Source of the DNA: Clostridium sp. Marseille-P299
Lineage (GTDB): Bacteria > Bacillota > Clostridia > Lachnospirales > Lachnospiraceae
Assembly (NCBI RefSeq): GCF_900078195.1
Contig: NZ_FJVE01000007.1
Location: 1,364,001 to 1,428,000, forward strand
Direction: 5' to 3'
Length of the DNA: 64,000 nt
Position 1 is the stretch's first letter, and every line of letters begins with the position of its first letter. Below are positions 37,452 to 46,352 of this stretch, piece after piece. The position numbers and the translations under genes are program-made. The notes beneath the pieces were generated by a model that was not told the origin of the DNA, did not search any database, and saw nothing but the letters and a program-made list of their open reading frames with translations.

Positions 37452-38444
37452 ATGGCTATTTTAGTACTAGGAGGAGCGGGATATATTGGTTCCCACACAG
37501 TTTATGAATTGATTGACAAAGGAGAAGACGTTGTCGTTGTCGATAATTTAGAAACAGGACATAAAGAGGCTGTTCATGAGAAAGCACGTTTTTATGAGGG
37601 GGATATTAGAAATCGTTCCTTTATTGATAGTGTGTTTGAAAAAGAAGAAATTGAGGCTGTAATACATTTCGCTGCAAATTCTTTAGTTGGCGAGAGTATG
37701 ACGAATCCTTTGAAATATTATGATAACAATTTATGCGGTACAAAAGTATTGTTAGAGTCTATGGTTGCACATGGAATCGATAAAATTGTATTTTCCTCAA
37801 CAGCAGCTACCTATGGGGAACCTGAATCTGTTCCAATCTTAGAGACAGACCGTACTTGTCCTACAAATACTTACGGTGAAACAAAGCTTTCTATGGAAAA
37901 GATGTTCCATTGGACTAGTGTAGCTCATAATTTACGTTTCGTATCTTTACGTTATTTTAACGCTTGTGGCGCACATGAGAGTGGAAATATTGGTGAGGCC
38001 CATCAACCAGAAACACATTTGATTCCGCTTATTTTACAGGTCCCAAATGGAAAAAGAGATGCGATTATGGTTTATGGTAATGATTATGACACGAAAGATG
38101 GCACATGCGTTCGTGACTATATCCACGTAACAGATCTTGCAAGTGCTCATATTTTAGCAGTTGAATATTTAAGAAAAGGTAATGAGAGTAATATCTTTAA
38201 CCTTGGAAATGGTGTCGGCTTCACGGTAAATGAAGTAATTGAGTGCGCAAGAAAAGTGACTGGACATGAGATTCCTGCCATTCTTAGTGATCGAAGAGCT
38301 GGAGACCCAGCAACTTTAATTGCTTCAAGTGAAAAGGCAAAAGAAGTTTTAGGATGGAAGCCAGCACATGCAGATTTAGAAGAAATTATCGCATCTGCAT
38401 GGAAGTGGCATTCTACTCACAAAAATGGTTATGAGACTTTATAA
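37452..38444 (+). CDS. galE: UDP-glucose 4-epimerase GalE
   Basis: 330 residues. Extended SDR with GGAGYIGSHTVYEL (NAD binding), FAANSLVGES, the catalytic Ser/Thr in FSSTAATYGEP, and YGETKLSMEKM (Tyr-x3-Lys). Substrate-binding segments RYFNACGAH and VRDYIHVTDLA are also present. It interconverts UDP-galactose and UDP-glucose and is translated from an AGGAGGA site. Confidence 0.97.
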   Translation: MAILVLGGAGYIGSHTVYELIDKGEDVVVVDNLETGHKEAVHEKARFYEGDIRNRSFIDSVFEKEEIEAVIHFAANSLVGESMTNPLKYYDNNLCGTKVLLESMVAHGIDKIVFSSTAATYGEPESVPILETDRTCPTNTYGETKLSMEKMFHWTSVAHNLRFVSLRYFNACGAHESGNIGEAHQPETHLIPLILQVPNGKRDAIMVYGNDYDTKDGTCVRDYIHVTDLASAHILAVEYLRKGNESNIFNLGNGVGFTVNEVIECARKVTGHEIPAILSDRRAGDPATLIASSEKAKEVLGWKPAHADLEEIIASAWKWHSTHKNGYETL

Positions 38445-38536
38445 TATTTTAAAATCTTAAGAATCAAATGATAAATGATAGATCATAAGATAAACGAATT
38501 TCTTAAATACTAGAAATATAACAAACTACTTGACAT

Positions 38537-38578
38537 CAAAACCGCTGTTCACTAAACTAGTGATAACAGCGGTTTTAC
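38537..38578 (+). terminator. terminator after galE
   Basis: AAACCGCTGTT pairs perfectly with AACAGCGGTTT, with an inner CACTA/TAGTG extension and trailing TTTTA. Confidence 0.9.
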
Positions 38579-38605
38579 TATTTAGAAAGATAGGAGACTT
38601 GTATA

Positions 38606-39205
38606 TTGAATGAAATGAATCATGAAGATAAGAAAACAAATAATCAAGAAGTCGATATGAAAAAGCCAATGAATCTAAAGAAAGAAATATTTAGTTGGAT
38701 TGCCATTGCGGTTATAGCATATCTTCTAGCAAATTTTATTACTTCCTGTGTTATTATCAAAGCAGTGATTCCATCAAATTCTATGGAAACTACAATTATG
38801 ACTGGAGATAAGATCATAGGTAACAGATTGGCATATTTATTTACATCACCAAAACGTGGGGACATAGTAATATTTAAGTTCCCAGATGATGAAACGCAGG
38901 ATTATATCAAGCGTATTATTGGATTACCTGGAGAAACCGTTGAAATTAAAGATGAGTGTGTATACATTTACGATGAAGATGGAACTTTAATAGAAGGACC
39001 ACTAGATGAGCCGTATTTAAAAGAAGAGATGTATACGGAAGGAGTACTAACTTTTACAGTACCAGAGAATTCATATTTTATGATGGGAGATAATCGTAAT
39101 ATTTCAGATGATTCGAGATACTGGATGAATCCATTTGTACATAAGGATAAGATACTTGGTAAAGCATGGTTTCGATACAAACCTAACCTAAGCTTTATAG
39201 AATAG
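38606..39205 (+). CDS. lepB: type I signal peptidase
   Basis: 199 residues from a TTG 8 nt after AGGAGA; an in-frame ATG lies three codons later. Short cytoplasmic N-terminus, one transmembrane helix (about 27-50), catalytic Ser in PSNSMETTIMTGD, catalytic Lys in DYIKRIIGLPGE, and MGDNRNISDDSRYW. It cleaves signal peptides of exported proteins. Confidence 0.95.
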   Translation: MNEMNHEDKKTNNQEVDMKKPMNLKKEIFSWIAIAVIAYLLANFITSCVIIKAVIPSNSMETTIMTGDKIIGNRLAYLFTSPKRGDIVIFKFPDDETQDYIKRIIGLPGETVEIKDECVYIYDEDGTLIEGPLDEPYLKEEMYTEGVLTFTVPENSYFMMGDNRNISDDSRYWMNPFVHKDKILGKAWFRYKPNLSFIE

Positions 39206-39213
39206 GAGGTATT

Positions 39214-39987
39214 ATGGTTGCAGTAGTTACAGGTGCTTCAAGTGGCATAGGAAAAGAAATGGCAAGAGCATTGGCAAAAAGAGGGTTTGATGTTATTCTT
39301 GTCGCTAGAAGAGAAGAACGTTTATTAAATTTGCAAAGAGAGATTAAGAAACGTTATAAGGTAAATGCAGAAGTCTTTGTTTGCGATTTAAAAAAGACAA
39401 AAGAATGTTATAAATTATTTGAATATTGCAAGAACAAACCTGTGAAGATTTTTGTCAATAACGCTGGAGTAGGCCATCCTGACTATGTAACAAGAATGAA
39501 TTTATCAAAAGATTCTGAAATGATTAAAACGAACTTGGTTGCAGTTCACCTTCTCACAAAGTTATTTGCAAGGCATATGAAGAGGGGAATTATTTTAAAT
39601 GTTTCCAGTATGGCAGGATTTCAACCAGGCCCGGGTATGGCAGTTTATGGAGCTACAAAATCTTATATTTATCAATTTAGTAGAGCAATGGGCTATGAGT
39701 TAAAACGCCAGAAAAGTAAAGTGCGTATTGCTATCCTTTGTCCTGGTCCAGTGGATACTGAATTTGATAATGGTGTTAATAAATTTAAATTCCGTGTATT
39801 ATTTCGACAATCTGCAAAAGAATGTGCCGAATATGCAGTATCAGAAATGCTAAAAGGAAAGGAAGTAATTATTCCTGGATTTACAAATCGTTTGCTTAGA
39901 CAGACAGCTAAATTTATTCCTGAAAATATTGTCTTGTGTTTGGAGCATAAAATACAGACTTCGAAACATCAACATAGAAAAAGTTGA
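39214..39987 (+). CDS. short-chain dehydrogenase/reductase
   Basis: 257 residues, 8 nt after lepB behind AGGAGG. Rossmann fold with VVTGASSGIGKEMA, cofactor-selecting ARREERL (Arg favours NADP), FVNNAGVG, catalytic Ser in NVSSMAG and YGATKSY (Tyr-x3-Lys). The CPGPVDTEF segment is also typical of classical SDRs. It resembles YqjQ/DltE-type reductases. Substrate unknown. Confidence 0.88.
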   Translation: MVAVVTGASSGIGKEMARALAKRGFDVILVARREERLLNLQREIKKRYKVNAEVFVCDLKKTKECYKLFEYCKNKPVKIFVNNAGVGHPDYVTRMNLSKDSEMIKTNLVAVHLLTKLFARHMKRGIILNVSSMAGFQPGPGMAVYGATKSYIYQFSRAMGYELKRQKSKVRIAILCPGPVDTEFDNGVNKFKFRVLFRQSAKECAEYAVSEMLKGKEVIIPGFTNRLLRQTAKFIPENIVLCLEHKIQTSKHQHRKS

Positions 39988-40060
39988 TAATATAGTGAAG
40001 AACCTAGTATAGGATCTAGAGTAAAGAATTAATTAGTAGTTTGGCTTATTATATAACCGA

Positions 40061-40120
40061 ACAAAAGAGTAGAAGGTAGTATATTCCATTGAGGAAATAC
40101 TACCTTCTTCTGCTTTTGTT
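40061..40120. terminator. bidirectional terminator
   Basis: A perfect 12-bp core, AGAAGGTAGTAT/ATACTACCTTCT (40071-40108), is extended outward by AACAAAAG/CTTTTGTT. It sits between the convergent SDR and membrane-protein genes. Confidence 0.9.
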
Positions 40121-40671
40121 TAATGTATAAAAAGGTATTGAATCATACCGATAACGCTACTATAAAATCTTGTACTTGGGAGAAGTAAAAGATAAGGAGT
40201 TGTAAAAATTGCTAAGTAAAGAGATACTTTCTTAACTCCTAGTGCATTTAAACTTGTTCTACGGAATGAAATTGCACGATTGGCAATAAAAATTAAAAAT
40301 CCAGTTATGAAAAGTACAATCAAAGCGTATAACAATGCGAATACATTGGAAAATGGATTTTTAACTAATGGATCAGAAACATTTGCTATAAACCATTGGC
40401 CAACACTATTGTCTGATTTTACAAAAAGTGTGATAGCAAAAAGTCCGGAAGCCACTATATAGGAAAGGAATCCATAAAACGTGTTCCATAGGATACTTTT
40501 ACGCCATACTGATGGGACATCATCAAACTGAAGATGTTTGAGTGCTCCAATTAATACGATACTTTGAATAATAAAGATTGAGGCTGCTAGTATCAACCAA
40601 TAATTTGGTAATAAAATTAATAACCAAATGGGATACAAAACGAATGAATTTAATTTGATTTCTTTCTTCAT
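40120..40671 (-). CDS. hypothetical membrane protein
   Basis: 183 residues with about five hydrophobic segments: 12-42 (possibly two helices), 65-85, 105-130 and 150-178. Polar loops include LKHLQFDDVPSVWRK. There are no recognisable catalytic motifs and no family recognised by eye. It is monocistronic, with AAAGGTTTTT ahead of its ATG. The 280-nt gap to queA on the other side has no recognisable gene; both promoters should lie there. Confidence 0.7.
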   Translation of the reverse strand: MKKEIKLNSFVLYPIWLLILLPNYWLILAASIFIIQSIVLIGALKHLQFDDVPSVWRKSILWNTFYGFLSYIVASGLFAITLFVKSDNSVGQWFIANVSDPLVKNPFSNVFALLYALIVLFITGFLIFIANRAISFRRTSLNALGVKKVSLYLAIFTTPYLLLLPSTRFYSSVIGMIQYLFIH

Positions 40672-40951
40672 GTAAAAACCTTTCTGTCATTTTACTTACA
40701 ATTAATAAAGACTAATTTATAATCATATTGATGGTCAAAGGACACACCTTTTATTTATAAGTACTATTATAATGGATTTTTCAAATTATACAACAGCTTG
40801 TGTAGATTTTTATCAGAAAAGGCGCTATAATGTACTAGGATTTCTTTTCAAACAAGTGAAAATGAAAGAAGATATGTTACCTAGCGGTTCATAGTGTCAA
40901 TACTATGACATAGAAATAGTAAATGGTTTGTGAGAGAATGAATAGGAGAAA

Positions 40952-42016
40952 ATGATGAGAAAACAAGATTTTTACTTTGATTTACCGGAAGAGTTAATTG
41001 CACAAGACCCACTAGAAGATAGAAGTGGATCACGTTTGTTAGTGCTTGATAAAAAGACCGGTGAAATTGAACATAAACATTTTAGAGATATTATAGATTA
41101 TCTAAAGCCTGGCGATTGCTTGGTAATTAATGATACCAAGGTAATTCCTGCAAGATTAATCGGACATAGAATGAATGAAAAAACAGAGAAGCAGAAGGAA
41201 AGTGGTTCTATTGAAGGAGCGAAAATAGAGTTACTACTTCTTAAAAGAAGAGAAAATGACATCTGGGAAACCTTAGTTAAACCAGGAAAGAAAGCTAGAA
41301 TCGGAACAAAAATAAGCTTTGGCGATGGATTATTAATTGGTGAAATCGTTGATATCATTGAAGAAGGAAATCGCTTGGTAAAGTTTACTTACCAAGGAAT
41401 TTTTGAAGAAATTTTAGACGCATTGGGACAAATGCCATTACCACCATATATTACTCATCGACTAGAAGACAAAAATAGATATCAAACTGTTTATGCAAAA
41501 TACGAGGGTTCAGCAGCAGCACCTACCGCTGGTCTTCATTTTACAAAAGAATTACTAGAAGAAATTCAGAAAAAAGGTATTGAAATTGCAAGAGTTACAC
41601 TTCATGTTGGACTTGGAACATTTCGACCTGTAAAAGAAGATGATGTTTTAAATCATCACATGCATTCTGAAACTTATCAAGTGTTACCTGAAGAGGCAGA
41701 AAAAATAAATAGAACAAAGCAAAATGGAGGAAGAGTAATCTGTGTTGGAACTACAAGTTGTAGAACAGTAGAATCTTCTGTAGATGAAAATGGACTAGTG
41801 AAAGCAGGAAGTGGTGATACAAGCATTTTCATTTACCCAGGTTATGAGTTTAAAGTATTAGATTGTCTTATTACAAACTTCCATTTACCAGAGTCAACAC
41901 TTGTTATGTTGGTTTCTGCTTTAGCTGGTAGAGAACATATCTTAGCTGCTTATGAAGAGGCAGTAAGAGAAAAGTATCGTTTCTTCTCATTTGGAGATGC
42001 AATGTTTATATCATAG
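40952..42016 (+). CDS. queA: S-adenosylmethionine:tRNA ribosyltransferase-isomerase QueA
   Basis: 354 residues. [53 protein letters not shown] and the C-terminal [15 protein letters not shown] match QueA throughout. It transfers the ribosyl group of SAM to preQ1 in tRNA to give epoxyqueuosine. ATG 40952 and 40955 are adjacent, behind AGGAGA. tgt and queG are not seen in the window. Confidence 0.97.
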   Translation: MMRKQDFYFDLPEELIAQDPLEDRSGSRLLVLDKKTGEIEHKHFRDIIDYLKPGDCLVINDTKVIPARLIGHRMNEKTEKQKESGSIEGAKIELLLLKRRENDIWETLVKPGKKARIGTKISFGDGLLIGEIVDIIEEGNRLVKFTYQGIFEEILDALGQMPLPPYITHRLEDKNRYQTVYAKYEGSAAAPTAGLHFTKELLEEIQKKGIEIARVTLHVGLGTFRPVKEDDVLNHHMHSETYQVLPEEAEKINRTKQNGGRVICVGTTSCRTVESSVDENGLVKAGSGDTSIFIYPGYEFKVLDCLITNFHLPESTLVMLVSALAGREHILAAYEEAVREKYRFFSFGDAMFIS

Positions 42017-42110
42017 TTTTATTGAGTAGATTAAAGAACACTGTATTCATAGCAGAGATTTGATTCTCTGTCCAAATATAATTAATCATTTTATCTTTAA
42101 AATAACTTAG

Positions 42111-42173
42111 TGCATCATCAATTACACATTGTTCAATTCATTTTGAATAATGCAACATTGATGATGCATTTTT
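42111..42173 (+). terminator. terminator after queA
   Basis: TGCATCATCAAT (42111-42122) pairs perfectly with ATTGATGATGCA (42157-42168), followed by TTTTT. Confidence 0.85.
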
Positions 42174-42244
42174 AATATAAAATGCAAAAATAAATGAAAT
42201 ATATCTTGTAAAAAATGGATAAATATAGTAAACTATGAGAAGAA

Positions 42245-42258
42245 TGCACAATAGTGTA
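42245..42258. promoter_or_regulatory. possible LacI-type operator upstream of the regulator gene
   Basis: TGCACAATAGTGTA is a near-palindrome 26 nt before the regulator start. ATAGTG(C/T)A-like octamers recur at 43330-43337, 43804-43811, 43826-43833 and 44020-44027, flanking the mannan locus promoter. This is pattern matching only. Confidence 0.35.
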
Positions 42259-42283
42259 AAATTAATGCAAAGGGATGCGTGTT

Positions 42284-43321
42284 ATGAAGAAAGTTACAAT
42301 TCAAGATGTAGCGAAAGAACTTAAATTATCTAGAAATACAGTAGCAAAAGCATTAAACAATAGTGATACCGTAGCATATGAAACTAGATACATGGTAATT
42401 AAGAAAGCTTGTGAGATGGGATATCAAAAGCTAGCTCCAGCAGTTCTTAATGAATTTAAGTTAAAAAACAACATAAATGATTACAAAACAATCGTTGTAA
42501 TAATCCGTAGGGAATTATCAATGTTTTGGAATAGTATCATTATGGGAATATCCGATGAAGCAAGTAAAAATGGTTGTAGACTACGTCTTAGCTTTGTGAG
42601 TGATGAAGATGAAAAAAATCTTGTACTTCCAATCGAATTTATGGAAGATGTTGATGGAGTTATTTTTATCTGTGTCTTTTCACAGCAATATGTAGAACAG
42701 CTAGTTAAGATGGATTTACCAATTGTATATTTAGATGCCCCTGCTGAGAATAATGAGATGTTTTCCAATGGGGATTATATCATTTGTGAAAGTAGAAATA
42801 GTACACGCATACTTACGGAAAGTTTAATAGAACAAGGGATCAATGATATTGGATTTATTGGTGATACCTCATATTGTACCTCTGTAAAAGAAAGATATGA
42901 AGGATACTTGGACGCATTGAATAATGGGAATTTACCAATTGATACATCAATTATTGCCACAGGACATAAAAGCAATCGTTACTATAAAACGGAGGAAGTG
43001 GAACAAGCACTAACAAGTTTTTCACATATTCCAAAAGGCATCGTTTGTGCCAATGATGATATTGCCTTAGATGTGATTCGCTGCCTTAAAAAGCGTGGAT
43101 TATCAGTACCAAACGATGTTGTTATCACTGGCTTTGATAATGTAGAGTCTATGACACAGGCAGAACCTGTGCTTACAACAGTGAAAGTGAACAATCAGAA
43201 AATAGGAAAACGCTTGCTACAGCAGTTGCTTTGGCGTATAGAAAATCCTGATTTTCCAAGAGAAACTTTATACATTGAAACAAAACCAATTTTTCGAAGT
43301 TCCTCTGTAAGTAAGTCTTAA
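42284..43321 (+). CDS. LacI-family transcriptional regulator
   Basis: 345 residues from ATG 42284 (AAAGGG 9 nt upstream; the in-frame ATG at 42275 overlaps it). The N-terminal helix-turn-helix is VTIQDVAKELKLSRNTVAKALN, followed by a periplasmic-binding-like sensor domain (DGVIFICVF, CANDDIALDVIRCL, TGFDNVES, and LTTVKVNNQKIGKRL). The hinge helix after the DNA-binding domain is atypical (PAVLNEFKLKNNINDYK instead of a clear LNxxAR). It lies directly upstream of the mannan genes and is their probable sugar-responsive regulator. Confidence 0.88.
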   Translation: MKKVTIQDVAKELKLSRNTVAKALNNSDTVAYETRYMVIKKACEMGYQKLAPAVLNEFKLKNNINDYKTIVVIIRRELSMFWNSIIMGISDEASKNGCRLRLSFVSDEDEKNLVLPIEFMEDVDGVIFICVFSQQYVEQLVKMDLPIVYLDAPAENNEMFSNGDYIICESRNSTRILTESLIEQGINDIGFIGDTSYCTSVKERYEGYLDALNNGNLPIDTSIIATGHKSNRYYKTEEVEQALTSFSHIPKGIVCANDDIALDVIRCLKKRGLSVPNDVVITGFDNVESMTQAEPVLTTVKVNNQKIGKRLLQQLLWRIENPDFPRETLYIETKPIFRSSSVSKS

Positions 43322-43352
43322 TTAATAAAATAGTGCATATCACAATGTCAAT

Positions 43353-43543
43353 ATGACTTAGAATGACAAAATAACTTGGAATGACAATATAACTTGGAAT
43401 GACAATATAACTTGGAATGACAATATAACTTGGAATGATAATATAACTTGGAATGATAAATTAACTTAGAATGGTAATATAACTTAGAATAATAAGATAA
43501 CTTGTAATAATAATGTAACTTAAAATGATAAAATAACTTAAAA
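43353..43543. repeat. 18-nt tandem repeat, about 10 copies
   Basis: Direct repeats of the pattern ATAACTTGGAATGACAAT lie between the regulator gene and a strong terminator; the central copies are identical and the edges decay. Because the unit is a multiple of 3, one minus-strand frame stays open as a repetitive KLYCHS peptide, which is not considered a gene. Confidence 0.92.
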
Positions 43544-43596
43544 GAACGCATGATAACAGTGATTAAAATAGCACTGTGTCATGCGTTCTTTGTTTC
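43541..43596 (+). terminator. terminator after the LacI-type regulator
   Basis: A stem of about 19 bp with few mismatches, AAAGAACGCATGATAACAGTG against CACTGTGTCATGCGTTCTTT, is followed by a T-rich tail. It isolates the regulator from the mannan operon. Confidence 0.85.
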
Positions 43597-43802
43597 TTTC
43601 TTTATTTCTTTATTTATTTAAAACACAAATACTTCGTCCTATATTAAAAACGCTTAGCTAAGGATGTGCATGATGCGCTAAGATAGTTATTTTTCGTGGC
43701 AGCACGTCATCAATCCTATCACTATAAAAATTATGAAAAAAATATAAGATTTACACGTTTTGTGCGTAATATGCAAAAAGAATATGTATTATAAAATATA
43801 TG

Positions 43803-43834
43803 AATAGTGCAAAAAATAAAGTAAGTGCACTATT
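43803..43834. promoter_or_regulatory. 9-bp inverted repeat upstream of the mannanase operon
   Basis: AATAGTGCA (43803-43811) and TGCACTATT (43826-43834) are perfect reverse complements, with 14 nt between them. They lie about 100 nt upstream of the best promoter and may be paired half-sites of a regulator. Confidence 0.45.
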
Positions 43835-43936
43835 AAAAATGCTATAATCAAATTACAAATATATACATATATTATAAAATATCCTAAATATTTAAAAATA
43901 GACTGGAAGAAATTGTACATAAAAACCAAAAAATGC

Positions 43937-43965
43937 TTGTGAATTTTAAAGCTGCATGATATAAT
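43937..43965 (+). promoter_or_regulatory. predicted promoter of the mannan operon
   Basis: TTGTGA (43937-43942), a 17-nt spacer and TATAAT (43960-43965). Two inverted repeats follow within the leader, ATGCAT-TATTAA-ATGCAT (43997-44014) and ATCATA-TTGCAC-TATGAT (44013-44030). Both are placed where a repressor could block transcription. The leader is about 150 nt. The rest of 43600-43930 is A/T-rich without a gene. Confidence 0.65.
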
Positions 43966-44122
43966 GCAATTAAATAATATATCTCATGTAATATAAATGC
44001 ATTATTAAATGCATCATATTGCACTATGATGTAAAAACCAATGATCTTTTTAAAAATAACGTTTAAGCATAGAATGCAGTTCAAGTACCAAGAGAACTGT
44101 CAGCAGCAGGATGGAGGATGTT

Positions 44123-45595
44123 ATGAAACGTCTACATATAGGAATTGTACTTATGTTACTAATGTTATCAATGACTTCTTGCAAGAATAAGGAAGAACCA
44201 ACGACTTTGGTGATGACTTATGAGGCGGAAGAGGCAATCATGCAAGGCAATGCAAAAGTAGAAAAAAGTAAAAGCGGATTTACAGGTACTGGTTATGTGA
44301 CTGGAATTGAAAGTGAAGCGGATACTTGTACCTTTCAAATTAAAATTGAGAAAGAAGGCTTCTATGATTTTAACTTTATCACATTAAGCCTTGGTGGTTA
44401 TAAAGAAAATTTGGTTTATGTTGATGAGCAAAATATGGGTGTTATATCAGTAGAAAGTGATACGTTTACAGATTCTTTCATTGAACGGATTTATTTAGAA
44501 GAAGGATCACATGAGGTATCGATTAAAAAATCTTGGGGGTGGATTGGTATCGATTCATTAAAAATTACAGCATCTAAACCAATAGATAAGGCAATTTATG
44601 AAGTGCCTGCAACATTAGTTAATCCAAAGGCAGATGAGAATGCAAAACGATTAATGAGTTATTTAACAGATATATATGGCGAATATTTTTTATCTGGCCA
44701 ATATTGCGATACTGGAATGTATGGGAATGAAGTAGCTGCAATATGGAATACAACCGATGGTAAATTTCCAGCAGTTTTAGGTCTTGATTTTATCGAGTAT
44801 TCACCTTCTAGAGTTGCGAATGGTAGTACTTCAAAAGCGACGGAATATGCAATAGAATTTTGGAACAAAGGTGGAATTGTTACATTTTGTTGGCACTGGA
44901 ATTCGCCAGAAAAGTATTTAACAGATACCTGGTGGAAGGGATTTTATACAAATGCTACGAACATTGACTTAGCGGCTATTATGAATGGTGAGGATAAGGA
45001 AGGTTATGATTTATTGGTTTCCGATATTGATGCCATTGCGGTTGAATTAAAGAAATTACAAGATGCAGGAGTTCCGATTCTATGGAGACCATTACATGAA
45101 GCAAGTGGCGGATGGTTTTGGTGGGGAGATGCAGGAGCGGATGCTTATAAGAAATTGTACATAATGCTTTATGATCGTTTAACAAATTATCATGAATTAA
45201 ATAATTTAATTTGGTTATGGAATGGACAGGATAAAGAATGGTATCCAGGGGATGAATATGTTGACATCATTGGAGAAGATATCTATCCAGGGGAAAGAGT
45301 GTATACATCTCAGATGCCAAGATATCTAAAAGCTTTATCTTATACAGATTCTAAAAAAATGATAGTTCTATCGGAAAATGGCTGCTTATTTGATCCGGAT
45401 ATAGCAATTAGAGATGGTGCAATGTGGGGATTTTTTGCAACATGGGGTGGAGAATTTGTAACAAAATCTTCAACGCTTAACTTCTTATCAGAAAAATATA
45501 CAGAGATAGATATGGTGAAAAAAGTATATAGCCATGAAAAAGTTTTAACCTTAGACGAACTACCAGATTTAAAAACCTATGAAATCCATGACTAG
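44123..45595 (+). CDS. lipoprotein endo-beta-mannanase, CBM-like module plus GH26
   Basis: 490 residues from ATG 44123 (GGAGG 5 nt upstream; ATG 44111 is a weaker alternative). A lipoprotein signal with lipobox MTSC (LSMTSCKN) predicts anchoring to the outer membrane face. Residues of about 30-160 form a jelly-roll CBM35-like module (YEAEEA start, GFYDFNF, HEVSIKKSWGWIGIDSLKI). The rest is a GH26 barrel: WHWNSPEKY, acid/base Glu326 in RPLHEASGGWFWW, LIWLWNGQ, and nucleophile Glu418 in LSENG. It cleaves beta-1,4-mannan at the cell surface and is first gene of the operon. Confidence 0.93.
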   Translation: MKRLHIGIVLMLLMLSMTSCKNKEEPTTLVMTYEAEEAIMQGNAKVEKSKSGFTGTGYVTGIESEADTCTFQIKIEKEGFYDFNFITLSLGGYKENLVYVDEQNMGVISVESDTFTDSFIERIYLEEGSHEVSIKKSWGWIGIDSLKITASKPIDKAIYEVPATLVNPKADENAKRLMSYLTDIYGEYFLSGQYCDTGMYGNEVAAIWNTTDGKFPAVLGLDFIEYSPSRVANGSTSKATEYAIEFWNKGGIVTFCWHWNSPEKYLTDTWWKGFYTNATNIDLAAIMNGEDKEGYDLLVSDIDAIAVELKKLQDAGVPILWRPLHEASGGWFWWGDAGADAYKKLYIMLYDRLTNYHELNNLIWLWNGQDKEWYPGDEYVDIIGEDIYPGERVYTSQMPRYLKALSYTDSKKMIVLSENGCLFDPDIAIRDGAMWGFFATWGGEFVTKSSTLNFLSEKYTEIDMVKKVYSHEKVLTLDELPDLKTYEIHD

Positions 45596-45608
45596 ATTGG
45601 GGGTTACT

Positions 45609-46247
45609 ATGAACTGGATATTAAAAGGAGAAGAATCCATCCTCTCATTTATTAATAAAATCGGGCAACTTATTATCGTGACAGTACTATGGTTAATTTC
45701 ATGCTTACCGATTATCACCATAGGTACAGCTTGCAGTGCAATGTACTACACTGTGGTTAAAGTAATACGTAGAGAGCACGGCTATTTACATAAGGAATAT
45801 ATGAAGGCTTTTAAAAGAAATGTAAAAAATGGGTGCATTTTTACCATAGGATTCATTATTTGGGGGCTGATACTTTATCTTAATCGAGGGTATGTAGGGC
45901 ATGAGGGCACGCTTAAAAGTAGTTATTTCATTTTAATTTATGATGTGTTAATTGCAATTACCATTGGAATGGCAGTTTACTTATTCCCCAATTTATCAAG
46001 ATTTAAATTAAAAAACTTAGAACTAATAAAAATGTCCTTACATATGGCATTTCGGAACTTACCAATCACGTTGTTATTAATCGCTGGAACGTTTTTATGT
46101 ATGATTGCAATCTGGTTTCTACCGATTTTTATGACCTTACTGATTCCAGGATTTTGGTGCTATATTTCTTCTTTTCTTATAGAAAAGGTTCTTAAATTTT
46201 ATATGGCAAAGCCAATTGATGGGGAAGAATTATGGTTTTATCAGTAA
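45609..46247 (+). CDS. YesL-family (DUF624) membrane protein
   Basis: 212 residues from ATG 45609, behind GGGGGTTACT. The N-terminus MNWILKGEESILSFINKIGQLIIV and LPIITIGTACSAMYYTVVKVIR are YesL/DUF624 hallmarks, with five or six transmembrane helices. Function is unknown, but YesL proteins are nearly always encoded with carbohydrate ABC importers in Firmicutes. The usual two-component or importer neighbours are present only as the importer. Confidence 0.88.
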   Translation: MNWILKGEESILSFINKIGQLIIVTVLWLISCLPIITIGTACSAMYYTVVKVIRREHGYLHKEYMKAFKRNVKNGCIFTIGFIIWGLILYLNRGYVGHEGTLKSSYFILIYDVLIAITIGMAVYLFPNLSRFKLKNLELIKMSLHMAFRNLPITLLLIAGTFLCMIAIWFLPIFMTLLIPGFWCYISSFLIEKVLKFYMAKPIDGEELWFYQ

Positions 46248-46352
46248 ACATTTAAAAACTTACGTTAATTTTTTAGCTCATAAATTGTATTAAATTTGCA
46301 GGCAATGATGTGTCAAAATAGGCATGACTAGATTGCAGAAAGAGGATAACGT

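Noticed and set aside
36271..38444. Absence of galT beside galK-galE as evidence of an unusual galactose pathway.
   Set aside because: galT is often unlinked in clostridia, and the window cannot show whether it is elsewhere in the genome.
40860..40951. Possible preQ1 riboswitch before queA, suggested by gene function.
   Set aside because: The leader lacks the class I preQ1 core pattern and its short hairpin with A-rich tail; only a weak inverted repeat is seen.
43348..43551. A 67-codon minus-strand open frame with repeated KLYCHS/KLYYHS residues.
   Set aside because: It is produced only by the 18-nt tandem repeat, has no ribosome binding site and no protein-like composition.
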